From Polyporus tsugae (lineage: Eukaryota > Basidiomycota > Agaricomycetes > Polyporales > Polyporaceae): DNA of 64,000 bases. Location: contig JAHRBS010000009.1 in the NCBI GenBank assembly GCA_024305745.1, positions 2,294,001-2,358,000 of the forward strand, given 5' to 3'. The notes beneath the pieces were generated by a model. It saw only the letters and a list, made by a program, of their open reading frames with translations. It did no database searches and was not told where the DNA came from. Shown in pieces: positions 1 to 11,649 of the stretch (position 1 is the stretch's first letter; every line of letters begins with the position of its first letter). The translations under genes were made by a program, and so were the position numbers.

Positions 1-1221
1 GTCGGAGGCTGCTCGCGCTTGTGTCTTGACTGCGGCATTCACGGTGAATGTGAGTGGTGCCCCTTCTCGTCGTGTTGGTTTGTGCTTTCTCATTCCTCTG
101 GCCCTCGATCTCAGGTGTGCATCGGGGACGCAGTCGTGTGGTGGCGCGCACGGATGCTCTACCCTGGAAACAAAAAGATCCGTCACGTCTGCTGTGCCCT
201 CCTCTCCAGCACCTTCGGTACGCATCCTCCCTGCGCACTCGCAATATCAGTTTGTGAGGTTCGTTCTAGTACTCGGAATCGTGTCGACGCGACGATCAGT
301 CTTTGTGGAGAACACGCCCGGGACCATCCCGATGGTTTACAGCAGAGACCCGTTCGGGACCGCGGCCATCGCGTTGTCGCTCGCGACGAACGTCTTCTCA
401 ACCGCGCTGATTGGGTACAAGACGTGGTGCGTACAAGCTCCTGCACAACGCCTTCGGTTCCGCACGATGCACGCCATCGAGTCGCTGATGATTGTATGTG
501 CAGGCAGCACAGGCAGTTCCTGCGCAAACATCTCGGCGGTGGAGGGAGCAGCACGCAAGTTCTCAAGATCATGGCGTTGCTGGTGGAATCGGGGATGATA
601 TACTGTCTCGTTTGGGTACGCTCCACAGTCGCTCTTTGAGGCAATGTGCAACGCTAATCGACTTCATGATCCAGGTGGAATTCCTCGTCTACCACGTCGT
701 CGTCGACATGAAGCCGGACACCAACGGGGGCCGGTGGCGCGTAGCATCGATCTACCACGAAGCCTGCGTCGCCCCCATCGTCGTACGTTCGCCCTTTCCC
801 CATCCGTCGCACGAGCGGCGCGCTGACCCCGCTTTCCTTCTGCCTTCCACAGGCTATCTACCCCATGGTCATCGTCGTTCTCGTCGCGCTCAACCAATCC
901 CAGCTCGAGCACGGCCTCACGAACAGCCAGCTACTGGACCGCCGTTCGCTCTCGACCTGGGCCGTCGCCTCGCGCTCGTACGCACACACCGCGTCCACTC
1001 GTGTCTGGACGCGCGCCAGCGGCCTTGGCGGGTGCCCCATCTCCTCCGCGGGCACGCGCGTCGGGGACGAAGAGACCGTACACCAGGAGGGCATCGTCGA
1101 GACGCGGTCGAGCATGGAGTCAGATTCCTTTGCGCGACAGCTGAAAGGGGAACAGGATGCAGACGATGGGGAATCCGCGGTGGAGACGATCAAACTTCCG
1201 ACGCTGTCGCACGGGAAATAA
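1..1221 (+). CDS. Fungal integral membrane protein, 3' part of gene
   Basis: Four exons can be joined: frame open to 426, then 504-615, 675-782 and 853-1221, with GT-AG introns at 427-503, 616-674 and 783-852. The joined protein has hydrophobic segments around FGTAAIALSLATNVFSTALI, the VLKIMALLVESGMIYCLVW stretch and AIYPMVIVVLVALNQS, followed by a hydrophilic Ser/Glu-rich tail ending LPTLSHGK. This matches the large uncharacterised multi-pass membrane protein family of Agaricomycetes, with its conserved N-x-(F/L)-x-T-x-LIGYKxW and ESGxxYCLxW signatures. The substrate or ligand is unknown. The N-terminal membrane segments of the family are missing, so the true start is probably upstream of the window. 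No lesion is seen in the exons present. Confidence 0.72.
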
Positions 1222-1690
1222 TGAGTGCGGGAAGCTCTCCCTCAAGGAGGGTGGAATGCGCTGTACGAATACTAATAGGCCTTGGTTTAGAAGTGTAATG
1301 TATGTTAATAATTGTCAAGTACACTAGTACTCGCTCCGTCCGGCCCAGAAACGATGTCGATTTGTGCCGAGGAGGACAGGACAGTCACGCAAACACACCC
1401 TTTGTACGGGGGATGGGTATGTACGTTGGAAAGCTTGCGTCAGCGCTTTCAGGCCACATAGTTGCATAAATTATTGCCCACAAAGCTCATTGCCTCGCAC
1501 TTCGTGCTCGTTACAGCTCTTGATAATTTGATTCTCCCACCATCCTGCTGAAGACAAACTACAGGACTGAAACATTATAAATCGTCATGATACATGCATG
1601 TTCAAGTTCCTGCTTCAGCTCTTCTACTGTAGGATCCGACTCGGAGTACTCCGAGTTAACTGTCGACGCGAGACACCCTTCGGACTTCCA
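1222..1690. other. Intergenic, no gene seen
   Basis: AT-richer sequence between the membrane-protein stop and the first F-box relic. No ORF with family resemblance, RNA gene or repeat could be supported. Confidence 0.5.
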
Positions 1691-1699
1691 CCAGTTCGT

Positions 1700-3650
1700 C
1701 AACGTTTACTCACCTTGGCCACGGCCCGGTCCCGTTTCTGCCACACTCTCAGGCTCTCTTCCTCCTCATTCTCGTCCAAGCTAACCCACGCAGGCTCAGC
1801 CGCTCCGTGCAATCTAAAATGTCTTTGACACATGCGTGATATAGGGCTTGGGACGCGTACGATCAAGTTCAGACTAGTCACGAACTCCAGCTTGGGTTCC
1901 GACAGGACAACCCCCTTGTCCCTACGGAATCAGAAGCAAGTGCGTACTTACTTACTTAGTGGCCCGTACACCGCCGTGATTTGCATGTTCACCGCCCGGA
2001 CGCTGGCGTGCGCCACTGACCGAAGACTGACAGTCAGGATCGGCCGTCACGGACGCCGCGTGCAGCCCGAGAAATTTAGACGTTCTTGATTCCCTTGAAC
2101 AGCATAACATCAGCATGCATCGTCCCCCACCCTCTATTTATAGACAGCCGCTCCCGGAGGGGGAAGGTCCGGAACTTGGAAGATGGTCGTCCACAGATGA
2201 TCGTCCACGCCGCCACTGTATCGGGATGAACATCGGCGATCGAGAGGGACGTCCGAACTGGGGAGCGCCCCAGAAGCTCGACGAGGTCGATCACCGAGCG
2301 GCGAGCCCGCACCGTGTGGTCGTGTCCGAGTCGGGATCGCGCAGGTTCCGATCCAAGCTCAAAGGGACAGACGAGGTCAGGGCTGCGGTCCGAGTCCGTG
2401 TAGATCCAGACAGAGTTGGGGCCAAAGAGCGGGGAAGGGACGTCGACGTCTTCGTCTGACCTCGGCATTGTTTGATATCACGAGATGCACGGGACGAGTG
2501 GATGTGCAGGCGTGCGAGGAAACGGGAAGTGCAGACAGCTCCGTGTGCTAAGTCGCGATCGTAACACGAGCTTGTCGAGGTGCGGAAAGGATATCAGCGG
2601 CCGGTGAGGGGACGGATCCCGCTGCATCCAGTCCCCCGAGAGATGATCGAGAGTGCTTTCTAGGTGCAAGTCCTCAGCAAGACAAACTCAGCTCGGTCCA
2701 GTTGGCGTTCTTTTGCAGGTCGAGCTCACATCAGAATGCTAGGGTGTCGACTATAAAGTCCCGACGCCAGGGACGACATACGTCCAGAATCTGGTACCGG
2801 TGTCCCACCACCAAAAGTCCATGGCAATCGCGAAGTGGGCAAAGGTGAAGATCTGAAAGAGGATTTCGTTTGGAAGCTGGTTGATGAGAAGCGAGTGGTA
2901 GGTTCGGCCAAACCCCTCGCACGGAACGCTGACACGTGGACGGTCTTGGTTGAGACTAAGGCGAGTGGTTCTATGGTGCAGGGCGCTTAGTCATCGCCTG
3001 TTTTGCACAGTGGCAAAATTGGCCAGGACGAAATCGAACTTAGGCGCCTTAGGGAGCGCCTGGTTAGAAGAGTGTCCTTCCACTTCAAATACCTGGAACT
3101 GGCCGTGATTCAACACAGCGTGGTAGTCTTGGAGCACAGGTAGTGCAAATGGAGTCATCTTGTAGTCAGTATACCAGTCCTCCATCTTCTTGGAGAAGGC
3201 CGGCCGGCGTCTTTGATACCCAATATAGATATAACCTACCATATATGGTAGTATTTTCCCATCACTGGCAAAATTCGTGACCCAAAAAAGTAACATCTCC
3301 ATCAATTTTGAGAGTTAGGACAAACAGTCTGACCAATTTGTTCCTCTCATGGAAAGGAGCAATTTGGTCAGTCCGATAAGAAATCGGTCAAAAACTTCGG
3401 CGTCAGGTACCGTTGTACAAAATAGGCAGTGACTAAGTGTCCTGCACCATAGAGGATCTTGAGCTCGAGTTGTTCGCGAGAGATCGCCTTGGCATCTCTT
3501 CCTTTGCACGCGGTTCCGCAATCCGTCGATGAATCTCCTGATGCAGGGCGTCGGGAGTAGACTGACTCCAGTACTCCAATGTCAAGAGGGTAGACGTTGG
3601 GGCAACCTGTCCACAAGATTCTTCTGACGAGGTTTGTGCCAGAGGATAGA
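1700..3650 (-). pseudogene. F-box protein pseudogene, copy F1
   Basis: Minus-strand fragments match the intact F-box gene at 49972-51795. At about 3450-3640 there is the N-terminal segment with the AISREQLELKIL block. At 2726-2935 there is an F-box core with INQLPNEI-like residues in shifted frames. At 2478-2669 there is the LRR-like stretch with LDHLSGDWMQRDPSPHRPLI. Between 1700 and 2470 lie C-terminal pieces ending CVKDILDCTERLSL. Multiple stops and frameshifts separate them, and a MITE at 2974-3449 splits the N-terminal region. F-box proteins are substrate adaptors of SCF ubiquitin ligases; this copy cannot make one. It is the most decayed of the five F-box copies in the window. Confidence 0.78.
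2974..3449. mobile_element. TA-flanked MITE (Tc1/mariner-like ends)
   Basis: A 476-bp insertion has terminal inverted repeats of about 20 bp, starting TGGTGCAGGGCGCTTAGTCA at 2974 and ending with its near-complement at 3430-3449 (two mismatches). TA flanks both sides (2972-2973 and 3450-3451). Removing the element and one TA restores the F-box alignment across the site. It carries a 104-codon minus ORF (2991-3305) with no recognised transposase motif, so it is probably non-autonomous. Family assignment rests only on the TA duplication and TIRs. Confidence 0.75.
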
Positions 3651-3659
3651 CTTACAAAC

Positions 3660-4282
3660 AATGGAAAGATCATCACACTTATGACGGTGCCGTCATAATG
3701 TAGGGATCAAGAAAAGTAGGGGTATCAGGAGGTGCTCGATGGTTTGAAAGTTTGGAGGATAGCTTACCGTCACATCGGCGTTTGAGGCGAATTCAATCAG
3801 CAGTTTGAACTCATGTACAGTATGCAAATATAAGGTGAGACGAGAAAGAGGGGCACAAGAGAGGTCCATCAGGAGAGGCGTTGATCATCCATCGACAGTC
3901 ACGGTGCAGTCGGCTGCCAATGTCCGTACTCTTGTTCACTGGGCAGGCCGTGAGCGGGACTGCAGCCTCCTGGTTAAAGGCGCAGCTGAGCCGCATGCCG
4001 GAGAGGTCAATGGTGAATGCTGCAGATCGACGCGAGCACAACATGGGAGATTTGAGATGGGCAAACAGGCGTAGCATGAGACAGCAAGCACGAGGTAAAG
4101 AAATGGTGATGCAGGAGCGGTCACAGTGCAAGGGATGAAGTCGGAGAGCCAGGGGAGAGCGTGAGGATGGGAAAGTGCTGGATCTGGAGGGAGAAAGAGC
4201 AAAACATGCATTGTACACGAAATGGGGGGATCTGCTTAATACGAGAGTAATGATTTATCAGATATGGATCCAATAACTGTAC
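3660..4282. other. Intergenic between F-box relic and PTM1-like gene
   Basis: Holds the 3' flank of the PTM1-like gene and the 5' side of F1. Minus-strand ORFs of 91-135 codons (3811-4218, 3936-4211) look low-complexity and match nothing I recognise. Confidence 0.4.
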
Positions 4283-6694
4283 CTAATTGTCCCTCATCAA
4301 TCCCCATCTCTCGTGCTCCGCGCCGTGTTGCTGCTCCCCGCGTCGCTTTTTGGGAGTAACAGCATCCTCATCATCTGCTTCCTCATCGCCGATCTCAAAC
4401 ACGACTGCGTCTTCTCCGACACCGCGGCCAATGGGTGTTGCCGCATCATTGTCCTCCTTGAAGCCATGTTCATCTCCACAGCGTTCCACGGCTTCAGGGT
4501 CATAGTCTTTGGTGTTGGCCTTGTCTTGAGCGAGCTCATCAAAGATCGCTAGCGTAGAGAAGGCTGGAGGTCAGCACAGACAACAAAGAAGATTAAACAG
4601 GTAGGGAAGACATATCTTCTGTTGTTCGGCGATGGGCGCCACAAGTAGGCAATGGCGACGAAGTCGACAAGGCAGAGGAGGGCAAGCCAGCCATTCAACA
4701 GCCACTAGGACTTCCACGACTTTGATCTGTAGTCTGTTCTTGGGGTGAACAATCCCGTTCTTGACAGGAATGGCCTGCTCTAACGTACCTTTGGCAAGTC
4801 GACTAGGGAAACTCATCAATACAACAAAGAAGATGGCGATGACCATGACGGTCATGAGCAGGATGTGATGGAGCCAAGTAGACATTGACAGTTTGTAGTG
4901 CTGCTTCCTAGCTGCGAGCTGCAACATGGTTGCTACATGTTGTTCAGTCAACGGATACGTCAATGTGTGCGAGTACTTGGCAAACATACCATTCAGGGAG
5001 TAAATGATCCAGAGGAAGAAACCGCTAAGGGTCAGAGCTAAAGGAATGACAAATGGAACAAGGATGAACGCAACACTGGATTCGAGCTCCAACTCGATGA
5101 TGCCGATGGCATAAAGGACTAAAAACGGGCCATCAGTCATATCAGTCTCAGACGCAGAAGAAGCCTGGTTTCAGGACCGACCTCCGAAGACAAAATGTGC
5201 GCCAGCAAGGACCTGGCACCTGATCATAAGCCCACCGAGAGACTCCTTCACAACGCTCAACCTAAGAGACACAACCAGAAGCAGGAAAAATGAGAGTGCG
5301 TTGCGACCCGCATTGAGGATGGCCACTATGCAAGTTGTTGTAAGCAAAGTGTTACGATACCGTCCCTGACAAGAGTGGACTCACTAACAATGAGGAATAC
5401 AGTCGAGGTCGTTCCCTCTCCATGCGCATTCAAGTACTGGTAGTAGGCTATAGGAATATGGTGAATATGGTTCTATCATGTGTCTGATGAAACACAACAT
5501 ACCCCAGTTCGCAAGCATCTCTATGATCAAGAAACCCAGAAGACCGGACAGGTAGTACTGTGAGCGTATAAGCCACGTGCGCCAACAGTCCACTCCAGTA
5601 AATTACGACGAACCTGGATAGGAAGCAAGTCCTGCGCATTCTGGTAGCAGAGCCAACCCCATGCAACTGCTAATGCGCAGTACACAAGGAACATTGAGAA
5701 GTAGAACTGTAATATGGGCGGTCAGGGTCAACACCAATGTATCAGTATCGGATCGCGGATGCATACATTGACTTTGGGGTAGTCTGAAGCGGGAAGTTTG
5801 CCATCAAAGGTGTTCCGGAAGAGTACAGTGCTGGTATGACCATGGTGGTGGGTGTCATTGGCGGCTGCTTGCCTTGGGGTGGCCCCAGCCAGTTCAACAA
5901 GGAGCGGAACAGCCGCTATAAGGCAGTCAGTGCGAAGCAATTGGAACAGTGACCAGTACATACCAACACAATAGTAACCAGTCTTTCTCACAAGATATTG
6001 GATAGGTTCCTTGTAGACAAGCATGCTCATAGGACTCAGATTGAGGGATGCGCCGCTCTGTCGGGGATGGAGTTCGGTGTCCCTGCGCCAAGGGGAGGTG
6101 TAGTTTGCATCCTCCTCAGGCAACTTCGGGTTTCCGGTAGGGATGTTCCAGAAGCCACCGACGGAGGCCTCTGACCCACTCTCAGAGGAGTGGGTTTGAG
6201 AGAAGCTTACTTGTGCTGTCCAGAAGTTAGTGCCGTTCATGGACTTTCCCCTTGGTAGGTCTATGATGAAACACCCCTCTTGAGTAACATCGCAGAATCC
6301 GGCCTTCCTAGCATTGGATGTGCAGACATAGATCTTCTGCTATGTAGTGCGCATTCAGAGAGAGTGCTGAGGAGAGTGAGCGGATACTCACAGGCAGGTC
6401 CCCATCATGCGACATGTCCTTCTCCAAATATTCTACATCCCCCCATTCATATATCACGGCGGCGAGCTGTCCCTGTGACCTAGCATCGAACATTACTGAA
6501 AGATCCCAGCTTAGTGGTGGTCATGGATATAGGGGCAACTCAGACACACCGTTAATGTACACGTTCTTGCCTCCCCACATGCTAGAACATATCTGGCGGT
6601 CATAGTCAGTGTAGACTATAGGGACCTTGTATGCTACGACAGTTCAGGCAGCAAGAAGAAAGGAGAAGAAAGGGAATGACCATCTGCAGACCAT
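4283..6694 (-). CDS. PTM1: PTM1-type lung seven-transmembrane (GOST) protein, one in-frame stop
   Basis: A minus-strand gene of about ten exons. It starts with a signal peptide (MVCRWSFPFFSFLLAA, start at 6694). A lumenal domain follows with CSSMWGGKNVYINV, an AAVIYEWGDVEYL block, the KIYVCTSNARKAGFCDV and GCFIIDLPRGKSMNG motifs, and TNFWTAQVSF. Next comes a seven-helix bundle (exons about 5728 down to 4571) with the typical final WLALLCLVDFVAIAYLWRP and SPNNRR. The acidic cytosolic tail (exon about 4551-4283) ends WGLMRDN. This order is diagnostic of the PTM1/lung seven-transmembrane family, Golgi-resident in fungi and thought to act in membrane traffic. Small introns are clear, for example between exon ends 6550 and 6495. 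The oddity is a TGA at 6646-6644, directly after the signal peptide and in frame with the mature protein. Either the gene is inactivated or a downstream start is used. Confidence 0.8.
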
Positions 6695-7009
6695 GGCGGT
6701 CGGTGGGGGAAGCTAGGTTGTTGACCGAGAGACGTGTGCAGAGGAGTGAATGCAGTTGCCTGCGCCCGTGTCTGCGGTCGAACATTGAATGCCCATGGCC
6801 AACGTTGGGTGAGCTGCGAGAGGGGCAGTGGGCACTTGGAGAGCGGCGAGAGGACTTGGAGAGCGGCGCTCCTACGTAATGTATGGGTTTGGTGCCGGGG
6901 CTGGGAGGACACTGTTTGATGTTGTGGGCGGCGTCGTCTTTGGCCCGCAAACCACTCGCATAACCGCAGACTCTACCTCCCACCGATGTGCATACACTGG
7001 CACACAACA

Positions 7010-7769
7010 TGGCTGATCACGAGCCGGGGACGTCCCAGGAAGCTGAGCCCAAGCAGGAGGATGCTAACGCACATTCAATATCAAGGTACGTTTGACTGTG
7101 TTCAGCCTCGCCTCAAACTTGCAAGTTTGCCATTGGTGGCTCTGCCTTTGTGTGCGAGTGGCAAACACAGCGGCAGCAAATGCGAGATGTGGATGTTCTG
7201 TTGTGAAGGTTTCGGGTTCTTTGGGATACAGGTGACAACACAGAATGGCGAGGAGGTGCTCTTCAAGATTAAGTGAAATGCGAAGCTGAGCAAGCTCCAA
7301 GGCGCGTACGCGAACAAGGTTGGCAAGGATGTCAGCATCCGGTGAGTCACTCTTCCTCTGCCATAGACCCCTGTACAGTTTTGGTTTTGTAGCCTGGCGC
7401 CGTGTTTGCTCTGCTGCGAGGAGGAGTAGGACGGGAGAGATCGGCAGATTAGCATCGCGGTGCTTCTGGGCTTGGAAGCTGGGAAGATGAGTTTGAGCGG
7501 CGTGCTGACTGCGTGGCTCGTCGATTTTCCGTTGCAGATTCCTTTACGACAGCGCCAGGATAAGCAATGAGGACACACCAACATGGAGGACAACAGTATG
7601 TCGCCTTTCTGCCGGGCACGTTTCCTGTGTCGTCACTGACTCTCACCATCTTCCCTCTTCAGATACGATCAATGTCATGGTAGAACATAAGTGTACTCCC
7701 TAATCATGCCCACGTATATGTTTGGCTGACGTCGTCATAGGATCTGCAGAGGTTGGAGGGTGGGCGTAA
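7010..7769 (+). pseudogene. SMT3: SUMO-like gene, unit A, broken
   Basis: Five exons spell a SUMO/SMT3 protein: 7010-7085 (MADHEPGTSQEAEPKQ start), 7232-7341 (VTTQNGEEVLFKIK then KLSKLQGAYANKVGKDV), 7538-7595 (FLYDSARISNEDTP), 7663-7686 (TINVMVE) and 7750-7769 (QVGG then WA and stop). The FLYDG-like strand and the C-terminal di-glycine with a two-residue tail are SUMO hallmarks, so the ancestor was a processable modifier. Lesions: a probable 1-nt loss at the end of exon 1, TGA at 7274-7276 where SUMO has a basic residue, a shortened loop between TP and MEDN shared by all three copies, and a donor changed to AT after 7686. A working SUMO gene must exist elsewhere in the genome. Confidence 0.82.
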
Positions 7770-7821
7770 CGAAAAGGGCTTGACCGCAGTTTCGCTTCAT
7801 CTTGTCTTCCTCAAACTTCCG

Positions 7822-8242
7822 TGTGTATCATTGCACTTTCCTCCTCATTTTGTTGTCATACGTGAAGTCACAATTCAATATATCATCTTGCCCCCTGGTT
7901 GTTACCTTTTGTTGAAAGCTTGATGTTGTGATATAGCCCGTTCCCAGCCCACTGATGTCGGGGAACAACTGTTGAGCGTAGGTGAGGAAAAGAAGACAGA
8001 CAATGTGTGTCAGCTACAGGTGAGGTATTTCAACATTTCGGGCATCGCGATGCTCAACGTAGTGGTCATCTATACCGCCACTGACGCAGTATATTCTCCG
8101 GCCTCAGATAAGAGAAAGATGTCTATCTCGTTAACGCAGTCGAGGCTAAATGAAGCAAAAGGGGCCGGATGACAAGGAGCATCAGCGAGGTTTGGGACGC
8201 TATACATTTTCGTGGAATAGTAAGTTTGTCCTGTCTTGGAAT
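7822..8242 (+). repeat. 421-bp block nearly identical to 28277-28697
   Basis: Collinear with 28277-28697 without indels; I see one mismatch (8040 G versus 28495 A). Flanking paralogous sequence differs far more. The block contains an identical 66-codon ORF (7972-8172) that runs from a non-ATG codon and has no recognised domain. It lies downstream of the SUMO-like gene and may be 3' sequence or part of an unrecognised small gene. Confidence 0.8.
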
Positions 8243-9620
8243 TCGGAAGGACTCTTGCACATTGAAACTGAGTTCTCCATCGTGTCTTACTTCCATTCCC
8301 AATAACAGGTGTTTTCATTTGATCACCAAGCATCACCCATCATGGCCGGGCAGGGTATGTCCTCGGCAGCTGTCAACGGAGTGTACACCAATTCCGCCTA
8401 ATCTTGCAAGTCAATAAGGGAACCCCCGTGATATTGACGAGGTTACCTATCCCCTTCATTGAGGTGTTTGAGTCCTAACTTGCATTCTGACATTACGACA
8501 CCGGGGCTGCTTGTCCGCGATGACAGTCAGTCCTGTAGCCTTCGAAGAGCCGCTGCGCCTTACATCTTAACAGCAATTGTCTTGGATATTGATGTACCAT
8601 CATGTCCCCCCCCTGAGGCGATGCAGAGATGCATTACCCGAAGATGATCAACGTCCAGCGGTCAACGTGCAGTCACTCGTTGGTCTGCCGGCTTTCCCTC
8701 TTCGTGCGTTTAGGCCATTCTCTCGAATGGAGTCTCTGCACTTCTCTGGAGAATCCTGATTCTTGTCTGTCATCTTGTTTACTTTAAGCGTCGGTACGCG
8801 CGTCCTTAGAGTTGACGTATATGAATCCCACATTGACGGATGTGCCTTTCAGTCTCATAGGGTGCTCCTATGTTTGGTCTCCATTTGCATGATGATAGAC
8901 AAACCATAGGTGTACCGGCGTTGTCGTCCGTATGAATTTGATTACTGTCCCAATGTGTCCAATGAACGTGCTTGTTGCGGTCATGTCAACCCTTACAGTC
9001 AAATGTGACAAACTAAATAAATCGCCATGTCAACACTGCTCAATCAAGCACAGATGCGAAAACACCTTTCAGCTGTCCAGCTGCACTCGATCCCTTCAAT
9101 TAGCTCTGCCACCTCGCAGCTTTATGGCCGAACCCTTGATAATGTAAGGAATGACAATACTGGTCAAGATGGCGCTCACTGATGTGGCCGGTGCATATTG
9201 ATAGATGGGACTTCGGTCACCACAGTGGCATGGTTCGCCTTCGACTGGGACGGGTATTCCTGTTTCGGTGTGTGGTTTCAATTTTGTGGACTGCTTTTGG
9301 CTCCCTGCATTTATATGTACAAGCTAGACCTCTTCCTGAAGGATGATTGTGTGGAACCCTTCGGTAGAGGAGTGGTTTGGATGTTTCAAAAGCAGCCGAA
9401 TACCAGACCATGGCTGACATGCCACCACTTCTGATTCAATCATCCAGTCGATCGACATTCCTTGAGATCGAGCTGGATGTTTGAGTAGTGTCAGCCCCCA
9501 CGGTGAACTGAGTGCTCTTTGAACTGTCCGCAACCGCTTTCACCACCCCCGTCTCTTGCCCTCCGCAACCGCTCTCACTACACCCTTCTCTTGCCCTCCG
9601 CTCCCCAGCGCGACTACGCT
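8243..9620 (+). other. Unit A spacer with small conserved ORF relic
   Basis: Paralogous to 28698-29943 but clearly diverged. Both copies carry MAGQ followed by a Ser/Ala-rich start (8342 and 28798) and, in another frame, an identical-style ending TPV(I/L)LTR(L/P)PIPF(I/V)EVFES and stop (near 8480 and 28935). This suggests a small former gene of unknown function between the SUMO-like gene and K. The last few hundred bases are the promoter region of K1. Confidence 0.4.
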
Positions 9621-11640
9621 ATGAAGTCTGTACTTTCTCTGGTGACCATTGCTGCAAGGGCCTCTACTTGGAACTTCAGCTTGTTTCCCCAAAGAACCAT
9701 TTGCCTCGTTATTGCAAACACGAACCGGTTTTCTGACCCTTGCCATATTCTGGGGAGTTACGACATCAGGCTACTGCAAGAACCCGTCTCCTGGGAGAAC
9801 CTAGCGGGCGAAATTCTCCAACTGGTCAACAAACAATATTGACGAGAGACATACCTAGCTACAGCCATGGGCACGTGTTTGAGGTACATCCTCGTACACT
9901 TAATCTCTCTATACCTTCTCACCTGTACTAGCTACGAGGGACAAGTGATATGAACGCAAAGTATCTCGAGGAGCTGTTCAAGAACCCTCATGATGGTCGC
10001 ATGATCTTGATTCATCCCGATTCTCCTATGCTATCTGAGGGAACATTGGAATTTGGTGTTCTATACGGTGCGTGATCCTTCTCGACAAATCCAACTAGCA
10101 CTAAAAATTCAACTCTCTTAGCCAACACTGTCTTGACGCAGCATCCCAAGAACATCGTGAAGAGCAGTAAGTATCTCTTTCTCTATCTTTCATTTGCTCA
10201 TCTATCTTTCTCTATCTTTCATTTGCTCATCTATCTTACACTGAGGAAGTGCGAGAATGGAACCTTCAGCGCGCTCACGAAGGAAAAAGTCCATCGGAGA
10301 CCTGCAGCACCATCGACAAGCTACGCACCGCTATGCAAGTTCATCCAATTGCCAGCGCCGGACGGCCTCCTGAACTCTCGGGCCCCAATGTCATAATCTT
10401 CTCCAGTCCGGCTGCCCTTCTTTTCGAACACATTCAAAACCTCAGTGGATGCGAGCCTGTCGACCCCGATCTCTACGATGCCTATGCCGCACTATCTGAT
10501 GTGTGCGCTCGGTTTTACTCGACCGAAGCGGAACGCAGACAAGCTGTACAGCCTATACTCAACCACCTCTTTGGCGTCACTACCTCCGAACACGGCAATT
10601 CAATGCTGGCTTCGCACAAGGGTACACGTGACAGTGGCTTTCGACCTCGTCGAAGTTGTCTGCACGGGCGATGGCAAGACCAACACATTCATCCTCTGCG
10701 TCGAGGTCAAGAACGAGCTAGGCAAGGCTGGTCCCAGACATTTGCAAATTGAGTTCACATTCTAGAACCTCATATGTCAGGAGACGGTACATCCGATTTG
10801 AGACAAACATCTTGTAGTATTGTATTATGCCTACTAAAATGCCCCCCCTCTAGTACCATCCTATACGGGACAACTCCCAGTGTCCGACAATCCTTGTCAA
10901 TGTCTCCAACAGATATATTTGTATCGCATATGCGATCTTCACAGACACGGTCATTGTCAAGCTGATTCTTGATTGGCATCCTCTCGCCGCCGGCGACAGG
11001 GATCAGCGGTGCAAAGATATAGAGAAGCTCGCCCGGACGGTTCAGGCGGTGCGAACTACCATCGAGGACCTCTGTCAACGCTACCAAGGACTCTCCCCCA
11101 CCACCGGCGAACAACCCCCTCCTTATCTCCCTAACCTGATGCCTAGTACCCCTGCATTTCTGCCAGGTCTCACATTCATAGAAAGACTCAGAAGTGACCT
11201 GTCGCAGTCACTGTTCCGGGCGAAACTCAATGACAGCTTGGTCGCGGTTGAATTCCGCACAATGTGGAATGCGGATGCCCATGATGTGCTTGCCGATAAT
11301 CACCTCGCCCCATTGCTTTGGTGGTCAGGGCCCATCACAGGTGGTCTCACTATGGTCGTAATGTCTCTTGAGCCCGACACTGCATGTCTGGTTGACAAGT
11401 ATCCCTAAGCCGGTCGGTCACTGCCGGAGGAGGTCAGAGGCAAGGTTTGGAGAGCGGTAAACTTGCTGCATCAGCGCGATCCGCCGTTGGTCCATGGCGA
11501 TATATGACGCGACAAGATTCTCCTTCTGGCGGACGGATTGATTCGGCCCGTGGGATTCTCATCGTCGGGTGAAGTTGGTCAAGCTCGTTACCTGCCCACC
11601 TTATCCCTCAATAGGATATGTTCGGTGGTGGATGGGGCAC
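9621..11640 (+). pseudogene. K1: header/REase-like/kinase-like protein, broken
   Basis: Aligns exon by exon with K2 and K3. Header from ATG 9621 (MKSVLSLVTIAARAS); second exon with YLEELFKNPHDGRMILIHPD; linker 10249-10620 with RRQAVQPILNHLFGV; nuclease-like core VAFDLVEVVCTGDGK then FILCVEVKNELGKAG (about 10630-10730); kinase-like part 11049-11640 with LTFIERLRSDLSQSLFRA, GGLTMVVMSLEPD and LVHGDI. The E-V-K core resembles a restriction-endonuclease fold active site, and HGD resembles the kinase catalytic loop. Lesions: frameshifts near 9835 and 10620, TAA at 11406-11408, TGA at 11505-11507. The expected DFG aspartate is glycine (VGFSSSGE). The family resembles Crinkler-type nuclease/kinase effectors, but I cannot confirm that by search. 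Confidence 0.6.
10176..10233 (+). repeat. Two 29-bp direct repeats in a K1 intron
   Basis: A pyrimidine-rich 29-bp unit (TCTTTCTCTATCTTTC...) occurs twice head to tail at 10176-10204 and 10205-10233 without mismatch, inside an intron position of K1. Confidence 0.9.
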
Positions 11641-11649
11641 GGGTAGGGG

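Noticed and set aside
3936..4211. Small secreted protein on the minus strand
   Set aside because: Hydrophobic start but low-complexity remainder and no paralogous support.
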